A program made the translations under genes and the position numbers. From contig NC_072801.1 in NCBI RefSeq assembly GCF_028583425.1, positions 25,068,001 to 25,132,000 of the forward strand: a stretch of DNA of 64,000 nt, in the 5' to 3' direction. Source of the stretch: Eublepharis macularius (Eukaryota > Chordata > Lepidosauria > Squamata > Eublepharidae). The stretch's first letter is position 1. Each line of letters opens with the position of its first letter. Shown here in pieces: positions 27,384 to 39,796 of this stretch. The notes under the pieces are model-generated. The model did not search any database, had not been told where the DNA came from, and saw only the letters and a program-made list of their open reading frames with translations.

Positions 27384-29040
27384 GATATGTCTGAGGCAAG
27401 GGAACAAAGGTTTGGGGCAAGTCCCCCTTGTCTCCCTCCATAATTGGACCTCCTCAAAGGAACTGACAGATGGAGAAACTTGAGGGGGTCTCTTATTCAC
27501 TCAGTCAGCTATTGCTCAGGAAAAATCGAGTACTTGAAAGTCCCGTTTCTCAAAATTGGGTCATATCCGGTCCTAATTTATGCCTGTGGGTCTTTGGGCC
27601 ATTCTCTCCTGCTCGCAGGATGCAAACTAGTACTAGGAGAGGAGTAAATGGCCTTGCGTTCCAGAGGTGCCAAAACCACGTCATCTACCTCTGGCCTTTT
27701 GCTTTGAAGTGGAAGCAAAAGATAGGGGGAGAATTGTACGTTGGACTGTTTGCCACCCCCGGGAGAGAACAAAGACGTGGTGGGGCAGAAGGAAAGAGCG
27801 CAGGTGAATGGGCCAGATCTAACCTCCTCTTTCTAAAAGAAATGTACCAGATAGAAAACAGTGGACCCAACCTGATAAGTGTGACTTAAGCACTGTTGGT
27901 AGGAAAGGGACACAGCTTCCAGTGGGACTGAGCCAGTTGTGGGATCTGTCCCATTATGTTGGAATGGAATTGAGGAAGAGCAAGGCAGCAGTAGCTGGCT
28001 CCTCCTCTTCAAAGGGCATCCTTTGCTACTTAAAAAGGTGGACCCATTCCCCCAGGAGAGCAACTGGAAGCTATCTGAGGAAGCTTCTCAATGTTGCAAT
28101 TCTGTTTTGGATGCCAAAGGAAAGACCTAAAACTCTGTGTTTGTTTGCTTGCTTGTTTGTGTGTGCATGTGTGAGTGTGTGATTGAAAGAGGTGGCATTG
28201 AAACCGAGAGTCATCCAATTTTATGAAACTGGCTTATGGACTCTTACAGCTGGTCAGAAACTTGGGCATCCGTATGTACAGCTGTATGCCCCCGTATCAC
28301 TTTGTATTGCACAGGTGGGGAAATGGGGCAAATTCCCCACTGGTGATGCTATCCTAAGCAGAGTTTCACCTTTCTACATACATTGAAGTCGATTGGCTTA
28401 GACTAGTGCAACTCTGTTTAGGGTGGTGCTTGGAGGTATATGGCATTTCTATGTGGGGTGATTCCCCCCCTTCACTGGATCACAGCCACATGTGCATGCG
28501 TGACCACTACCTATATGAAACGAGTATCTGTTCTGACACTACCAGAAGCACCCTGTGACACAAGGGAGAAGTCCATAATTCAGTTCCTTGCTATTCTAGT
28601 GTCACCCTCCCACAACCTCTACAATGGTTGACAACCTCAAGACTGAAAATAACTGGTTACTCAAATGCAAGACAGTCCACTCTCTAATCTGAGCTTTGCT
28701 ACCCCGCTGAGAGAGCTGGGGGGGGGAGGGGGAAGACTTCTTGTTTGTTAAAAGCACAAGAGGTGCTTTGGTGCTCAGCTGGGAATTACGGGAGGGAGTG
28801 CCTCCCTCCCCTCTTCCTCCTCCCACAGTTTTGTTTTGTGTGGTAACTTATCATAGCCTGAACATCGCTGGAAAGTTTGTCAGCTTTGGGAAGAGTATGG
28901 ATTTTTCCATGGTGTGATAAAGGAATGCAGAAATACTGCGGTGGCAACTACCAGGAGTATAAAAAGTGTGAAACTTATACATTTTCCAAAATCTTATTTA
29001 TTAAAGTTTTTTTTTCTAATAAAACATTTCTAATGCTGTT
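27384..29040 (+). other. TMEM184A: TMEM184A 3' UTR (inferred)
   Basis: From the stop codon to the first convincing polyadenylation signal there is about 1.65 kb without recognised retroelements other than a faint palindromic-family piece near 28350-28435. A (GT)-rich stretch lies at 28140-28180. Confidence 0.6.
29000..29023 (+). promoter_or_regulatory. Polyadenylation signals of TMEM184A (candidate)
   Basis: ATTAAA at 29000-29005 and AATAAA at 29018-29023, followed by a U-rich stretch (tgctgttt). They are the first such hexamers on the + strand after the stop codon. Confidence 0.6.
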
Positions 29041-29057
29041 TCATATACCCATATATT

Positions 29058-29115
29058 CTATCGATTGCATTTTGATCCTGCCCTTCCTCTAAACAGTGCA
29101 GGGCAGGATACATAT
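29058..29115 (-). repeat. LINE 3'-end scrap
   Basis: gatcctgcccttcctctaaacag...gcagggcaggatac is the inverted 3' end of a CR1/L2-type element. Confidence 0.35.
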
Positions 29116-29261
29116 CTCTCCTTTGTATTGTCAGAATACTTAGTAGCTGTGGGATCCAACCATTACGCTTAACTTCACTTGTACAGAAAACTTACTAGTT
29201 AATAAGTACCACTTTTTGGTGGTACTATTACTTTCAGTATGGGGAAGCTGAGGATGGGAAG

Positions 29262-29412
29262 GAAGGTGGCGTAGTATAGCCCAATTTCGGAAGCTCAGCA
29301 GTGTCTGTACTTGGATGGGCAACCACTAAGGAAGACTCTGCAGAGGAAGGCACTGGCAAACCACCTCTGCTGGGGTTGCCATAAGTTGGCTGTGACTTGA
29401 TGGCACCTAAAC
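29262..29412 (+). repeat. 5S rRNA-headed SINE with Bov-B-like tail
   Basis: The head is derived from 5S rRNA (ttcggaagctcagcagtg...gtacttggatgggcaacc, the internal promoter region of 5S genes). The body is aggaaggcactggcaaaccacctctg and the tail gttgccataagttggctgtgacttgatggcac. It is not a 5S gene: only the 3' half of 5S is recognisable. A split copy lies at 59893-60665. Confidence 0.75.
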
Positions 29413-29914
29413 TTGTGCAAACTGAGAATGGTAGCATTAACTCCGTGTCTGACAGTAAAATAAGAGTCATCTTGGCTGTTCAGACAGATCCATCAAATCC
29501 AGCCCTTTACAGTGAGCAGTGGTTATCCAGATGTTTGCTGGGCCCTGAAAGGCAATGCCTTCCCTTTGATCCCAACATCTGCACGTTGCACTATCCTAGT
29601 TACGAGCGCAGGCAGAGCTATTTTAGACTGCAGTTGCTTTATGCTCAGCATATCAGCTGAGGTTACTTTTAGAACACGCGTATTAAGGTAGTGGTATGGT
29701 TCAGGCTTTCAAAGTACTCCTGACATCGAGATCACACGGTGCTTTGAAACCCAGAGGTGAATTGAACTGGTGGCCTCCCACACCACAGCTAGTTACCTTC
29801 TCTTAGTCATGGTAGGCTAGTTCCAACCCCTTTCTGCACTGAGTTAGGCCATCCCTGTATATTGCACAACCACGGCTGACTACCTTTAAAGAACCAAATG
29901 ATATCAGAATTTAG

Positions 29915-30160
29915 AGTAAGAGCAAGGACGGCACAGGGATTTAGAGTGCTGGACTAGGCTCTGGAAGAGCCAGGTTCAAATCCACACTCTTGCCATGGAA
30001 GCTTGTTGGATAACCCTGAGCCAGTCAGTCTCTCTTGGCCTAACCTTCCTCCCAGGGTTGTTGTGAGGATACAAGGGGGGAAGAGGAGAATGATGTAAGC
30101 TGCTTTGGGTTCGCATTGAGGAGAACAGTGGACTATAAATGAAGTAAATATTTGCATCAT
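29915..30160 (+). repeat. tRNA-headed SINE
   Basis: Head agggatttagagtgctggactaggctctgg, box B-like ggttcaaatcc, body gcctaaccttcctcccagggttgttgtgagg, tail gtaagctgctttgggttcgcattgaggag...aaatgaagtaaa. Confidence 0.7.
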
Positions 30161-31560
30161 TGAAATCAGACAACATTATTGATAGTAGCATAAAATTTGG
30201 ACTCTCTGACTTTTTCTCCAGTGAGATTTCGGCAGCTGCAATGTTTTGCTGGCTTTGTTGAAATTTCGATTGCAGCTGGTCAAGTTTAGCTCTGTGTACT
30301 CATTCAGGCTCTCTTCTGTCAATCATGAATGACAGTTCCAGCTAGGGCAGCTATGAGTCCCTCCACCAGCCTCTGCCCCCCCTGCCTTGTCGGGCCTCTG
30401 CCCCCCCCTTCTAGCTCATGGGGGTGAAGTACCCCCTCTGTATGCTCACAGAGCCCTAAGTTGCTGCTCTTTGTCACAGAGGATGTGGGGAAGTGTTCTA
30501 GACTGGCAATCCCCTTCAGAAGGGATTGCGTTCAGATATGTTGATGTCCTGTCTTTGTCCACCAGAGGGAGATCAGTTAGCCCGGCATCACTTTCAGGTT
30601 GCTTCCCCATCACATCCTCAGCGTTTTCTGCGAGGAATACCTAAAAGAAACTTCTGAGGGTTTCCATGTGACTGTCTGAAACCCACTGCTGGCAAAATGT
30701 GGAAAGGGAAGGCTTTGTGTGCGTTGGGTGAGGGCAGACGATGTGGCGGTAGCTCGTGACTTGAAACACTCACTGGCGCACATCAAAATTTTACACACAA
30801 AACCAATCTTTTATGGAAAGCGGTGGTGCCTGGGGTCCTGGCAGGGATGCTTTTGGGCATCTCTGAGCCTGCTACGCTTAGCAGGCGAGAGAAATAAAAG
30901 AGAGACTTGCTTGAAGTGGGTGAGGGGAAGTTGGTAAAGGAGGGGGAGGCAGTAGCTTGAAAAGTCTTTTGTCTCCTCCCACTGAATTTTAGGGTCCCAA
31001 TCAGCAAGAGGGAGCATTTAAGAATAAGCTATGAACCCCATCTCTTACCTCTCCTCAACGTAGACGTCTTAGATGTCCTACAGCTACTATTCCATCCATG
31101 TAGATCTTGGGTGGTTGAAGTCCATGCTTCATGAGTGGCACCCAAGAAAAGAGCTCTTTCTATCGTGACACCTGCCTTTTGAATATCCTAGCAAGGTATT
31201 TAAGTTAGTGCCAGTGCTAGCATTCCATGAAGATGGTTTCCTCAGGCTTTTGGCACACCCTGCCTTGATTATTCTATCCAGTTCAGTAGGCATAATTGCT
31301 GTTTTTAAATGTACTCTCTTAGTATGCATTGGAAGATATCATCGGTGTGGATAGTAGAAAGGAGACACTGAAAATTATTTAAGGTAACATGCTCTCGAAT
31401 GAAAGGAGGGCAACGCTACCCTGCAGGAAGCCATATTCAGGGCCCCAATCCACCTGATGCTGACCCCTATGCTAAGTGTTCCACCTCCACCCACACACAG
31501 CACAGTATGGACACAAGCTCTAAACACAGATTCATGGACCCGGGCAAATCTGAAACCAGA
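30161..31560. other. Intergenic sequence between the two 3' ends
   Basis: No recognised repeat or gene. The MAFK transcript is inferred to end at its right edge. Confidence 0.5.
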
Positions 31561-31566
31561 AAATGC

Positions 31567-31572
31567 TTTATT
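31567..31572 (-). promoter_or_regulatory. Polyadenylation signal of MAFK (distal candidate)
   Basis: On the - strand CCAATAAAGCATTTTC is followed about 60 nt later by a GU-rich stretch (tgtgctgtgtgtgggtgg), the usual layout of a strong site. Other AATAAA hexamers on this strand are at 31759-31764, 33920-33925 and 34514-34519. Confidence 0.5.
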
Positions 31573-31661
31573 GGAAAGGTACAAAATAAAAGGCATTGCA
31601 GCATACCATTTACAGCAATAAATTAACATTGTGGTTTTTGTCAAAAGAGCAAAGTAGGTGG

Positions 31662-31704
31662 GACACACGCACGCACGCGCGCACACACACACACGCACAC
31701 ACAC
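31662..31704. repeat. (CA)n / (CG)n microsatellite
   Basis: Alternating acacacgcacgcacgcgcgcac followed by pure CA. Confidence 0.9.
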
Positions 31705-33865
31705 CAAGTGTATACCCCTTACAAAACAGGCACCCCACGTTACTTGATATATCAATAATTTATTTCATAATAAAAAAGCAGCACAAAAATAAATATTACA
31801 ATGAAATTATTGAGTGAACCACAGAAGACAGAATGAACAGGGTTATTTTTAAAAAAATGACAAACAGACTTGTGTCATTGGTTTGGAGGATGCAGGGAGG
31901 ATACCTGTCAGATTTGCCATCAGTGGAAATGCATTCCAACAAACTGAACTGGGTGGGGGGGAATATTACAGAAATAATGTTTTTAGCTTTTTAAAAAGAG
32001 GAAAACTTAGTATAAATGATTGGGGGGGGGGATATTCATTACCCCTTTAGGCTTTGAGTGCATCAGTAGCCTAAATCCCTTCGTCTTCTTCCAGTAACAA
32101 GCCCAACCACAGTTGTCTCTGGCTATTTGTTTTCCAGTGTCATTGCTATTCTCTCTCTCACACTCCCCTCTTTAATTGCAAGCCTAAATGCTCAAACACC
32201 TGGGCCTGGCAAAATCTAAGAGTTATACCGAGCATTAAGTGGATCGAGATGGTACCGCTTCTGAGTGTGGTGACAATTCCCCCCCCCCCCCCACAAAAAC
32301 CCCCTCTCCTTAAAAACATCTACTAAAACAAAACACGAGGGAGAAAAGTTAAGCAAGGCCTTCTGGTGTACAAACAATACAGTGAGTTTTAAAAAAATCA
32401 AAAAAATCAAAATGACACCCCTTGCTGTCTGAAAATGGCACAACCTAAAAGCTACCATCTTACCTTGAGTAAAGTGTGAAACAAACCTGTTCTTAAGCTT
32501 TGTCTGCTGAGGGGCAGGTGGTCTTGCCTCAGCCACCGCACAGACTGGACAGGTCCAACTGGCAGCCTGCGGCCTCCACTTCCCACCCAAATGTAGTACC
32601 GGCCTTTTTCAAACAATCTCAGTATAAGGTGGAAAGTCCAGTGGGGGGGGGGGGGAGAAGTCAGCACCACAACCCCCAAAGGCATGGCATGACCAATATG
32701 GCCATAACATTCAATGCATGGGAATGTGTGCACAGCCTTCTGAATGGCCAGTACCACCTTCCAGAGCCGGGAAGGGCAGCAGAGGAAATGGGAGACAATG
32801 CTGGATCATTAAGGTTAGAGCCAAACTGCACGAGCAATTTACACGGCTTGACCCCTCCCCTCCCATGTCATTCCTCAGAGCTCCGTATCCACAGGAGCAA
32901 TGTTTCCCAGAGATCAGTGGGTCACTGTGGGAGGGAGGAAGCGGTAACATTCTGTCCTAATGATGAAAATCTAGCCTGGATTCAGCCCTTAACAACCTGA
33001 AACAGTGGTCTTGCAATAAGGTGTTGTGGCCAACTTGTGTACTGGATTTGGGACTTTCCAGAGCTGAATGGAATGGTCAGACCCATTATCCACAACACTC
33101 CAGGGGAGTCTGTTGGAAATCCCGTTAAAATGAAGAGGAGCTGGGATACAGCTGTACTGTGTCTTGAAAACATCCCCTCCCCACCTCCAAACCCCAATAC
33201 TGAAGGTGGAGGAATGAACCCGAAGGTAGGTAGAATACACTGCAATTAAGATGACAAGCTGAATGCAAGAAGGTACATTTCAAGAGCCGGTCAAAAATCA
33301 GCCAACACAATCTGCAGTGTGCCAATCACGTTTCACTTGCACTTTCTTCTTCTTTTGTGGAAACATGCACCCCCAAAACCCTACCACGCAGCCATAGCCA
33401 TGATGGCCCGGGGGGGGGGGGGTGGCGGCATTTTACTTGCTACATGCAAGAACTTTTGTGTAAAATGGGAAGCATCCTTAAAGGAACTGGCACTGTTGCA
33501 CAGAAGGAAGGCTTATGGAGGAAAAGGACTCCTCGGACGGCTCCTTCCATGACTCGTAATGCAACCTGCTCTTCAGAAGGCCCCATTCTTCAAGTCTGTG
33601 GGATCAGATAAGCTTTGATGGTGACCTTGCGCCCTTGGGAAGAGGTGCCTCAGCTGGCAAAGAGGCCAAGGACACGGGAACAAGGGGAGGAAAAAAATAG
33701 CTTTCAGGACCCTTCCTCCAACCACCATCCCAACTCCCCCGTGGCCCTCAAAGAACGGGTCCTCCCCTCGTCCCATTCAGAGCAGGTATGATTTTTTAAA
33801 AAATAAAACTTGTTATTGTCAAACTTAAAAACAGAATCTCTTACAAAAGATCAGTATGATAAAAC

Positions 33866-33930
33866 GTATATATAATTATGTATTATATATATATATATAT
33901 ATATTATATATTATATATATTTATTTATAT
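33866..33930. repeat. (TA)n microsatellite
   Basis: About 60 bases of TA with few interruptions, next to an AATAAA on the - strand (33920-33925). Confidence 0.9.
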
Positions 33931-35592
33931 GTCTCTCTCTCAAATAGTTTCATGTGGTCCTTAAACTGATATCCAATATGGATTACCTACCATGGTTATG
34001 GTATCAACAGTTTTTAATTTTTGTTTTTGCTCCTAAATGAACTGTGAAGGTACAGGTTCCATTTTTTTTTTACTGTTTACCCCATAAAAGCTGCCCCAGA
34101 TGGACTACAACTGCCCCATAGAGATTACCGCCTAGTCAAGAGAAAATTTCCCCTAGATTGGTCAAGTTGTGGGGCAGCGCAACCCTAACCTTTCCAACGT
34201 CAGTCTCTGCATTTCTTTAGGAGAGATGCATGTGAACATTCAGACATGTTTAGTATACTTAAGGGATACAGCAGTGGAGACTGGTCTGAAGGCAGCCACA
34301 GGGAAGGAAGTGCAAAAAAAAGGCCCGGGGCTCACTTTGGGGAAGGAGGCACGGGACACTCCTAGGGAGCTTCAGGGGTGGCTTCTAGCAACGGACCGAG
34401 CTTGCAACGACTATCAAGTCATAGCTTCACCACAGTACCTTTGCAAATGCAATGAAAATCCTCACAAAGATTTCAGTGGATTCACAGTTGTCATGCAAGT
34501 GTCTCCTAACATTTTTATTTAAAGTCAAGTTATTGTTTGGTTATGTCACGGGCCCTGTTTCCTATCTTATTCTCACCAAAAGGAAACCCCATGAAATGCG
34601 GAGAAAAGAAAAGCTGAGCATATGTCAATGGAACTCCAGCACTGAAAACTGGGTACCAACTGGAAAGAAAGTGCCCATTGCCAAGGCAAGGGCCCCTTAG
34701 AGAGAGGTGTGGGTGGGTAAAGCAGCTCTTATTGCAATTCCACTCCTGCTCTGCATATAGCAACTTTCAACCTGCAGCCGGAAGCGTCTATTCTAGCCCT
34801 TCTTTGATGAAACCAGGGTTAACTCCACCCTCACTCATTTTTCAGGGTTGAAGCTATGAGATAGCCCTGGACTGAGGTGGAGGTGTGGTTTCATGTTCAA
34901 GAGCAGAGCGATCTCAGAGGTGGAGAAGAAATGGAAGCATTCGAGCATCCCCCAGCAGCCATATCTATTTGTTTTTGAAAGCTCCTAACAGTGCAAGGAA
35001 TCTAACCCCTTCCCCAGTCTGCTTGAAGGAAACTTGCAGAGATCTGGGGATTTTCCAAAATATATTAATGAGGAAATAGTAGTTACATACATAGATTGAT
35101 ATAGTATCTTTTTTTCTTCCTCAGCATTTGCCAAGGGAGTCAGAAATGGAAAGGGGAGGAGAATGCAAGAAATTAACTTGCCATCTAAAAGGTTACATTA
35201 AAAGGCTGGAAAGAAAGTGAGGTAATCCTAAAATGTTGTTCAAGCCTTTTGCCACCAAAGTAATTGTTAGGCATGAAGCTGTCATATATGGATGACTGTT
35301 GGGTTGGGTTTCTTTTTCTCAAGTATATCATAAGTGCTCAATTCTAGCTAAGAATTCATACATGATCTGACGTTGACAATGGTTTGTTAGCAGTAGCCCA
35401 CATTACTGAAGTGCTTGAGACAGTATTTCTATGATAGGACAAGTTGCACATACTAATGGTGGTAAAGGAACTCTTCTAGACACACACCCAACTTTCAGCA
35501 GGGCTACCCCATCGGTCCAGTAATAGAGCAAATCCTGGGCTTCCACTTACCAACATCCGTGATGTTGCAATGGAGCATCAAACAGAGTTCTA

Positions 35593-35722
35593 GCACACGT
35601 TGGATAATGCACTTTCAATGCACTTTATCAATCGTTTGAAGTGGATTTTTTGTTCTGCACACAAGAAAATCTGTTCCAAATGATCTATAAAGAGGATTGG
35701 AAGTGCATTATCCAACGTGTGC
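35593..35722. mobile_element. Palindromic MITE-like element, 130 bp
   Basis: gcacacgttggataatgcac at the left end is the exact reverse complement of gtgcattatccaacgtgtgc at the right end, and the arms continue with interruptions to the centre near 35660. No coding capacity. It lies within the inferred MAFK 3' UTR. Confidence 0.65.
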
Positions 35723-37770
35723 AGAATCACTACCATATACTGTTCCCAATTGACCTCCTTAGCAGCATGCAACCAACTGGGATGGGGAAGGAGCAAGAGG
35801 AACTCTGCACTGTTCCTTTTATCCACGGTGCTTACTTGGGAGCACAAGCGGAGCTCTAGATCACCACCTGGTCAGGTATCAACAGCGACATCTCCCATTC
35901 GAGTCCAAGACTCAGGTTTGCATTACACACACATAAGGGACAGATAGCTTGTAAAACAGAGCACTAAAACAGACAAATGGATGCATGTGTGCTTGTATAC
36001 CAATAAGGGATCCAATATTTGAATGCTCCCCCACCTTAAAAAAACAACCACCAAACCTGCACCAAAGTAGCAGTCCAGGAAAAGAGCACTCAAACGTTCA
36101 GTCCCCCACTTCTGCTCTGAAGTGGTACAACACAGCATCAGGTACACCAGGCGGAGAATCCTTTCATCTGTTTTAGGGCTCCTCTTTAATTTGGGATTCT
36201 CAAAGAACCCCCAACCCCTTGGGATTCAACAATATCCCAAAGAAACAGCTGATTTGTCTTTCAGACACAACACAAACTAACTTGCAGGAGGCTGTTTCCA
36301 TTTAAACTCAACCCTCCACTGATAGTCCCGTGCCCCTCCCCCAAACACAGAAGCATTCATTGGCAAATTAACTTTGACCATCAGTCCCCTCTCCTTTCTC
36401 TGTCAAGTACACAGAACTTAACTTTCTCCACATTAAACATCCTCCTAACAACCCAACCCAGGCCGACCCAAAACACAGTCATTTTGACTGCCCTTTTCTC
36501 TGCCACTGACTGAGCTAACCAACTCGAGTTCCTCCTATCTGTCACATATGCACAACCAACCTCTCGTGCCCCACTTTGCAACTACTTGAAAAATGTTGCA
36601 TGGACCACTGAAAGCATTTCTTGGGATGTTTTTGTATGCATTCGTTTTTAAGGGGTATCTTCATGGGAACTTTCCTTGACCTCTGTAACTCTCAAGGCCA
36701 CTTCCTCGAAGACAGTTACTTTCTGTTCTTACACCTCTCTTGACTGTGCATCATCTCTTGCAGATAAAGAGCACTATAAAGTGATCTCACAAAGTCCTAC
36801 CGATGTGTCAAACTCACATTCTTTCTGCGGCATCCTTACAACTTTCCAGCTTCCTTCGTGTCTACATTTTTCTCAGCCCTTAACGTATGCCATGTCAGAG
36901 CACCCCTTTATACCGCACTGACCCCAAACTTAATGGTTCCCCTTTCCTGAATTTCAGTCTTGGCTCAACCTACTCATCATCACCATATCCTACTCTCCTT
37001 AGTAGCTTCTCATTTCCTCTTCTTTGCAGCATTATGGAGATTGGGATTAAATTGTTCTTACTGGGAGCAAGAATTGTTTTGGAAGCAGTAAAACTACATA
37101 AAAGACACCCACTTCACAGGCACATAACGGGAAAGCAGCAGATGGGAGGATTTGCACTAGAGATACCCCTTCCATTGTGCTAGACCACACAAGAAAACAC
37201 ACAGCACTTGGTAACCAGGGTAGATACTAACCCGTGAAGGGTTTCCAGATTTCAATAGACAAAACCCCTATCCTACAACATTCTGACGAACTCTCGCACA
37301 TGCTGTTCCAGAGCCAAGCATGCCCACCCAGAGATGGAAATAAAGGCGCCTGTGATGGGTCAAACTTGTTACTATATTTTCCCAAGGGAGGAAGATGCCA
37401 TTCTTGTTTGTTCATGTTGCCCATTGATTCTGCCAGGTCATTCATTTCTTGGTGGTTTTAGCTGAATTCAACAATACTCCAGAGGACGCTATGACATCTT
37501 CTCCCATTGGGAAGCTACCAGGGACCTGAAGAAGATGTAGGAAGGAGTTGAGCAAGATCTCTTGAGAGCAACAAATTGGGAATTCCAATCTTGACCACAA
37601 AGGTTCACAGAATTCTAGGTCCACAGGAGAGCAGCTGTTTCATATTCCACTTCGTGGTTTTGGAAAAGTTGGATTCCAGGACACCAATCCTTGAAGATGT
37701 ACATTCTTCAGCAGTGGACAGCATCCCAACCTCCCATCCCAAAAGGCAGCTACTTTGCTCACCCCAGACA

Positions 37771-38205
37771 CTAGGACGCTGCTGAAAATGGCACTGAACT
37801 GGAAGAGATTTCTGCTGATTTCACTATGGTGATGACGCTCGTGGTGGCAACTTTGGCTGAAGTGATCGGGCCCCGAGCAACCGTGCGGGCAAAGGTCTGC
37901 AGTGCCTCGTACTTTGAGCGCAGGGCATCCAGCTCGATTTTCATGCTGCTGTTTTCTCGTGCGAGTTTCTCGACCTCCTGCTGCAACTCAACCCGCTGCC
38001 TCTCCAGCTCCTCCTTCTGGGTCACGCGCTTGATCCGGCAGCTGGCAGCGTAGCCCCGGTTCTTGAGTGTGCGCCGCCGCTGCTTCAGGCGGATAACCTC
38101 CTCTTTTGTGAGGCCCCTCAAATGCTGGTTCAGCTCCCGCACAGACATCGACACAAGTTCATCATCGCTCAGCACTGGGGCATTCTCTCCTGACTCCTCC
38201 TTAAC
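37771..38205 (-). CDS. MAFK: MAFK last coding exon (bZIP)
   Basis: The acceptor on the - strand is gtatctacag directly before GTTAAG (38205). The exon carries residues 13-156 and the stop TAG at 37773-37771. The reading frame is strongly conserved, with no change in the basic region visible. Confidence 0.96.
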   Translation of the reverse strand, partial: VKEESGENAPVLSDDELVSMSVRELNQHLRGLTKEEVIRLKQRRRTLKNRGYAASCRIKRVTQKEELERQRVELQQEVEKLARENSSMKIELDALRSKYEALQTFARTVARGPITSAKVATTSVITIVKSAEISSSSVPFSAAS

Positions 38206-39796
38206 CTGTAGATACCAACGTCACAGAGGTGATGGCAGAGGCAAACCACTGTGTAACCTTGCTGCCCTACCACTAAGCTCTGAACAGATCTGGATCGAGA
38301 CAATCCTTAGCAAATGGACAACTGGCTGCCATGCCTCAAGCAACAGAGCCACCTTTGAGCCTGGGATGTTAGGCACAACTCCTAATCACATGACATAAGG
38401 GAACAGGCAAGAGTGGATCATCTCTGCTAGAGCACTCCATAATAACATCATGCTTGGAGGTCCAAAAGATGGGAGGACAGAAATCCTGAACAAGAAATTG
38501 AAGTGTTTTGGTTTTTTTAAAGGCCAAGGTAGCATAGCGTTAAATAGCTGGCTTGTAGCACAATCCTATGCAGAATTACTCTATCCTAGCACAATACCAC
38601 CCTGATAGAATCTTTACGTACAGGCAGAACAAGGGATTAGCAGTAGCTGAGAAAGATACTTGTGAAAAAGAGAGTTACTCCTATTGTGCATGTGGCGACT
38701 GCAAATTTATGTAAGCCTGAGCAGACCGTAAGAAATTTTCAGACCTTTTTAAGATGAAAGAGTTCTCTTACAGTCAGGAACTGACAGAGCAGTTCCTTCC
38801 TTCCCAGAGGACACATCAACCTCAGGATGTTGTTCGATCATGGCTTTCCGCCCTTCTCCTCCCCAGGGATAAAAAGGCAGTTCAGGTGATTATGCAGGGA
38901 CATCTGAGGCCATATTAGGCTATCAGGAAACCTGCTACTAGACTTGAATGTATGAAGCTGCCTTACAAAGAGTTGGGCCCTTGGTCCATATAGCCAAGAC
39001 TAGATACAGCAATTCCTGATGGCTCAAAGGCATTTCCCAGCCCCGAGACCCCAAATCCTTCTAACTGGAGATGTCAGGATCCAATAATATATGCAATTTC
39101 CCAAAAATCCCCCCACATGATATGGAACTTTAGCTTAGCTCCAGCCTAGATAAAAAATATTGTTCAAATGCAGTAAGAGTTTTTTTTAAAAGAGTGTTGC
39201 CTAAGTCTTTTCTGGAAGAAAAAAAACCCAGCAAAGCTCTATAGCCTCAGTAGAGTCAGGGGAGATAATGGGCAACGGGACAGGCTTCAGTCAGGACGTG
39301 AGGAAGGCCCTGACCCTACACTGGCTTCATTGTGCCTTCGAGTGAAGATTGTGTCTTCCTTTTCTTTGTCTTTTGAAGCAGATGTGATATCGTGCTCGGT
39401 TTTAAATTTATATAAGCCACTTTGTGACCAATTGACCATAAAGCAAGTGGGATCTATATATATATTTTAGGTAAATAAATAAATAAATCTTAACAACAGC
39501 TAAATATAAGGCTAATTTAGGAGACTCATCAGTGCAAAAATTATTTAATACAGAGCCCTGCTGTACCAAGCCTAACTCAGGCGACCAGAGGTCTCTGGAA
39601 ACTCTTTAAGCAGCACGGTCTTCTGTTTTCAATCCCCAGCATATGATTCTCAGAGGTACACTGCCTCTGCACATGGAGGTTTTGTTTAGCTACTGTGATC
39701 TGCTCTCTGTGAATCTGCCTAGCCTTTTCTTAAATCAGACATAGCTCATCTCCCCCTTACCTTTAATGCTTTGTTCGGCTTGGGATTAGTCGTCAT
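37771..39796 (-). CDS. MAFK: MAFK, small Maf bZIP transcription factor (two coding exons)
   Basis: The coding sequence joins 39796-39761 (12 codons, [12 protein letters not shown]) to 38205-37771 (144 codons plus TAG), phase 0, 156 residues in total, which is exactly the usual MAFK length. Domains: V-K-E-E at residues 13-16, a SUMO-type motif at Lys14; extended homology region at about 24-50 ([15 protein letters not shown]); basic DNA-binding region at about 51-76 with the Maf-specific NRGYAASC; leucine zipper at about 77-123; and the MAFK-type C-terminus ending VPFSAAS. Small Mafs lack a transactivation domain. They form homodimers that repress, or heterodimers with CNC proteins such as NFE2, NRF2 and BACH1, at MARE/antioxidant elements. 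MAFF and MAFG differ at the C-terminus, and synteny with TMEM184A agrees with MAFK. The GTG at 38175 is internal and not a start. Confidence 0.96.
38946..39085 (-). repeat. tRNA-headed SINE, 3' body only
   Basis: tgtatgaagctgccttacaaagag...cttggtccatatagcc and ccttctaactggagatgtcaggat correspond to the body of the family whose full copy is at 52040-52256, in reverse. Confidence 0.55.
39310..39488 (+). repeat. LINE 3'-end fragment (CR1/L2 type)
   Basis: A T-rich UTR, then ttatataagccactttgtgacc and taggtaaataaataaataaat form a typical 3' terminus. Confidence 0.5.
39645..39740 (-). repeat. CR1 LINE scrap next to MAFK coding exon 1
   Basis: tcagaggtacactgcctctgcacatggaggttttgtttagc and gtgaatctgcctagccttttcttaaa match the CR1 3' region. 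It ends about 20 bp inside the intron from the exon's donor site. Confidence 0.5.

Larger units (their letters stand above)
31573..37770 (-). other. MAFK: MAFK 3' UTR (inferred, about 6.2 kb or shorter)
   Basis: Between the MAFK stop and the strong signal at 31567 I recognise only one transposon (35593-35722), a (CA)n run at 31662-31704 and a (TA)n run at 33866-33920, whereas flanking regions carry a repeat every 1-2 kb. Low repeat load over 6 kb fits a long 3' UTR. If the signal at 34514 is used, the UTR is about 3.3 kb. Short open frames here have no support. Confidence 0.4.
38206..39760 (-). other. MAFK intron between the coding exons
   Basis: The 1.55-kb intron holds a tRNA-SINE fragment (38946-39085), a LINE 3' end (39310-39488) and a CR1 scrap (39645-39740). 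Confidence 0.7.

Noticed and set aside
37771..38175. MAFK start at the GTG of 38175
   Set aside because: The frame continues upstream to a splice acceptor at 38205, and the conserved N-terminus with ATG lies in the exon at 39761-39796.
37771..39796. MAFF or MAFG instead of MAFK
   Set aside because: The C-terminus ending VPFSAAS, the 156-residue length and the TMEM184A neighbour fit MAFK. Shared small-Maf core sequence alone would not decide.
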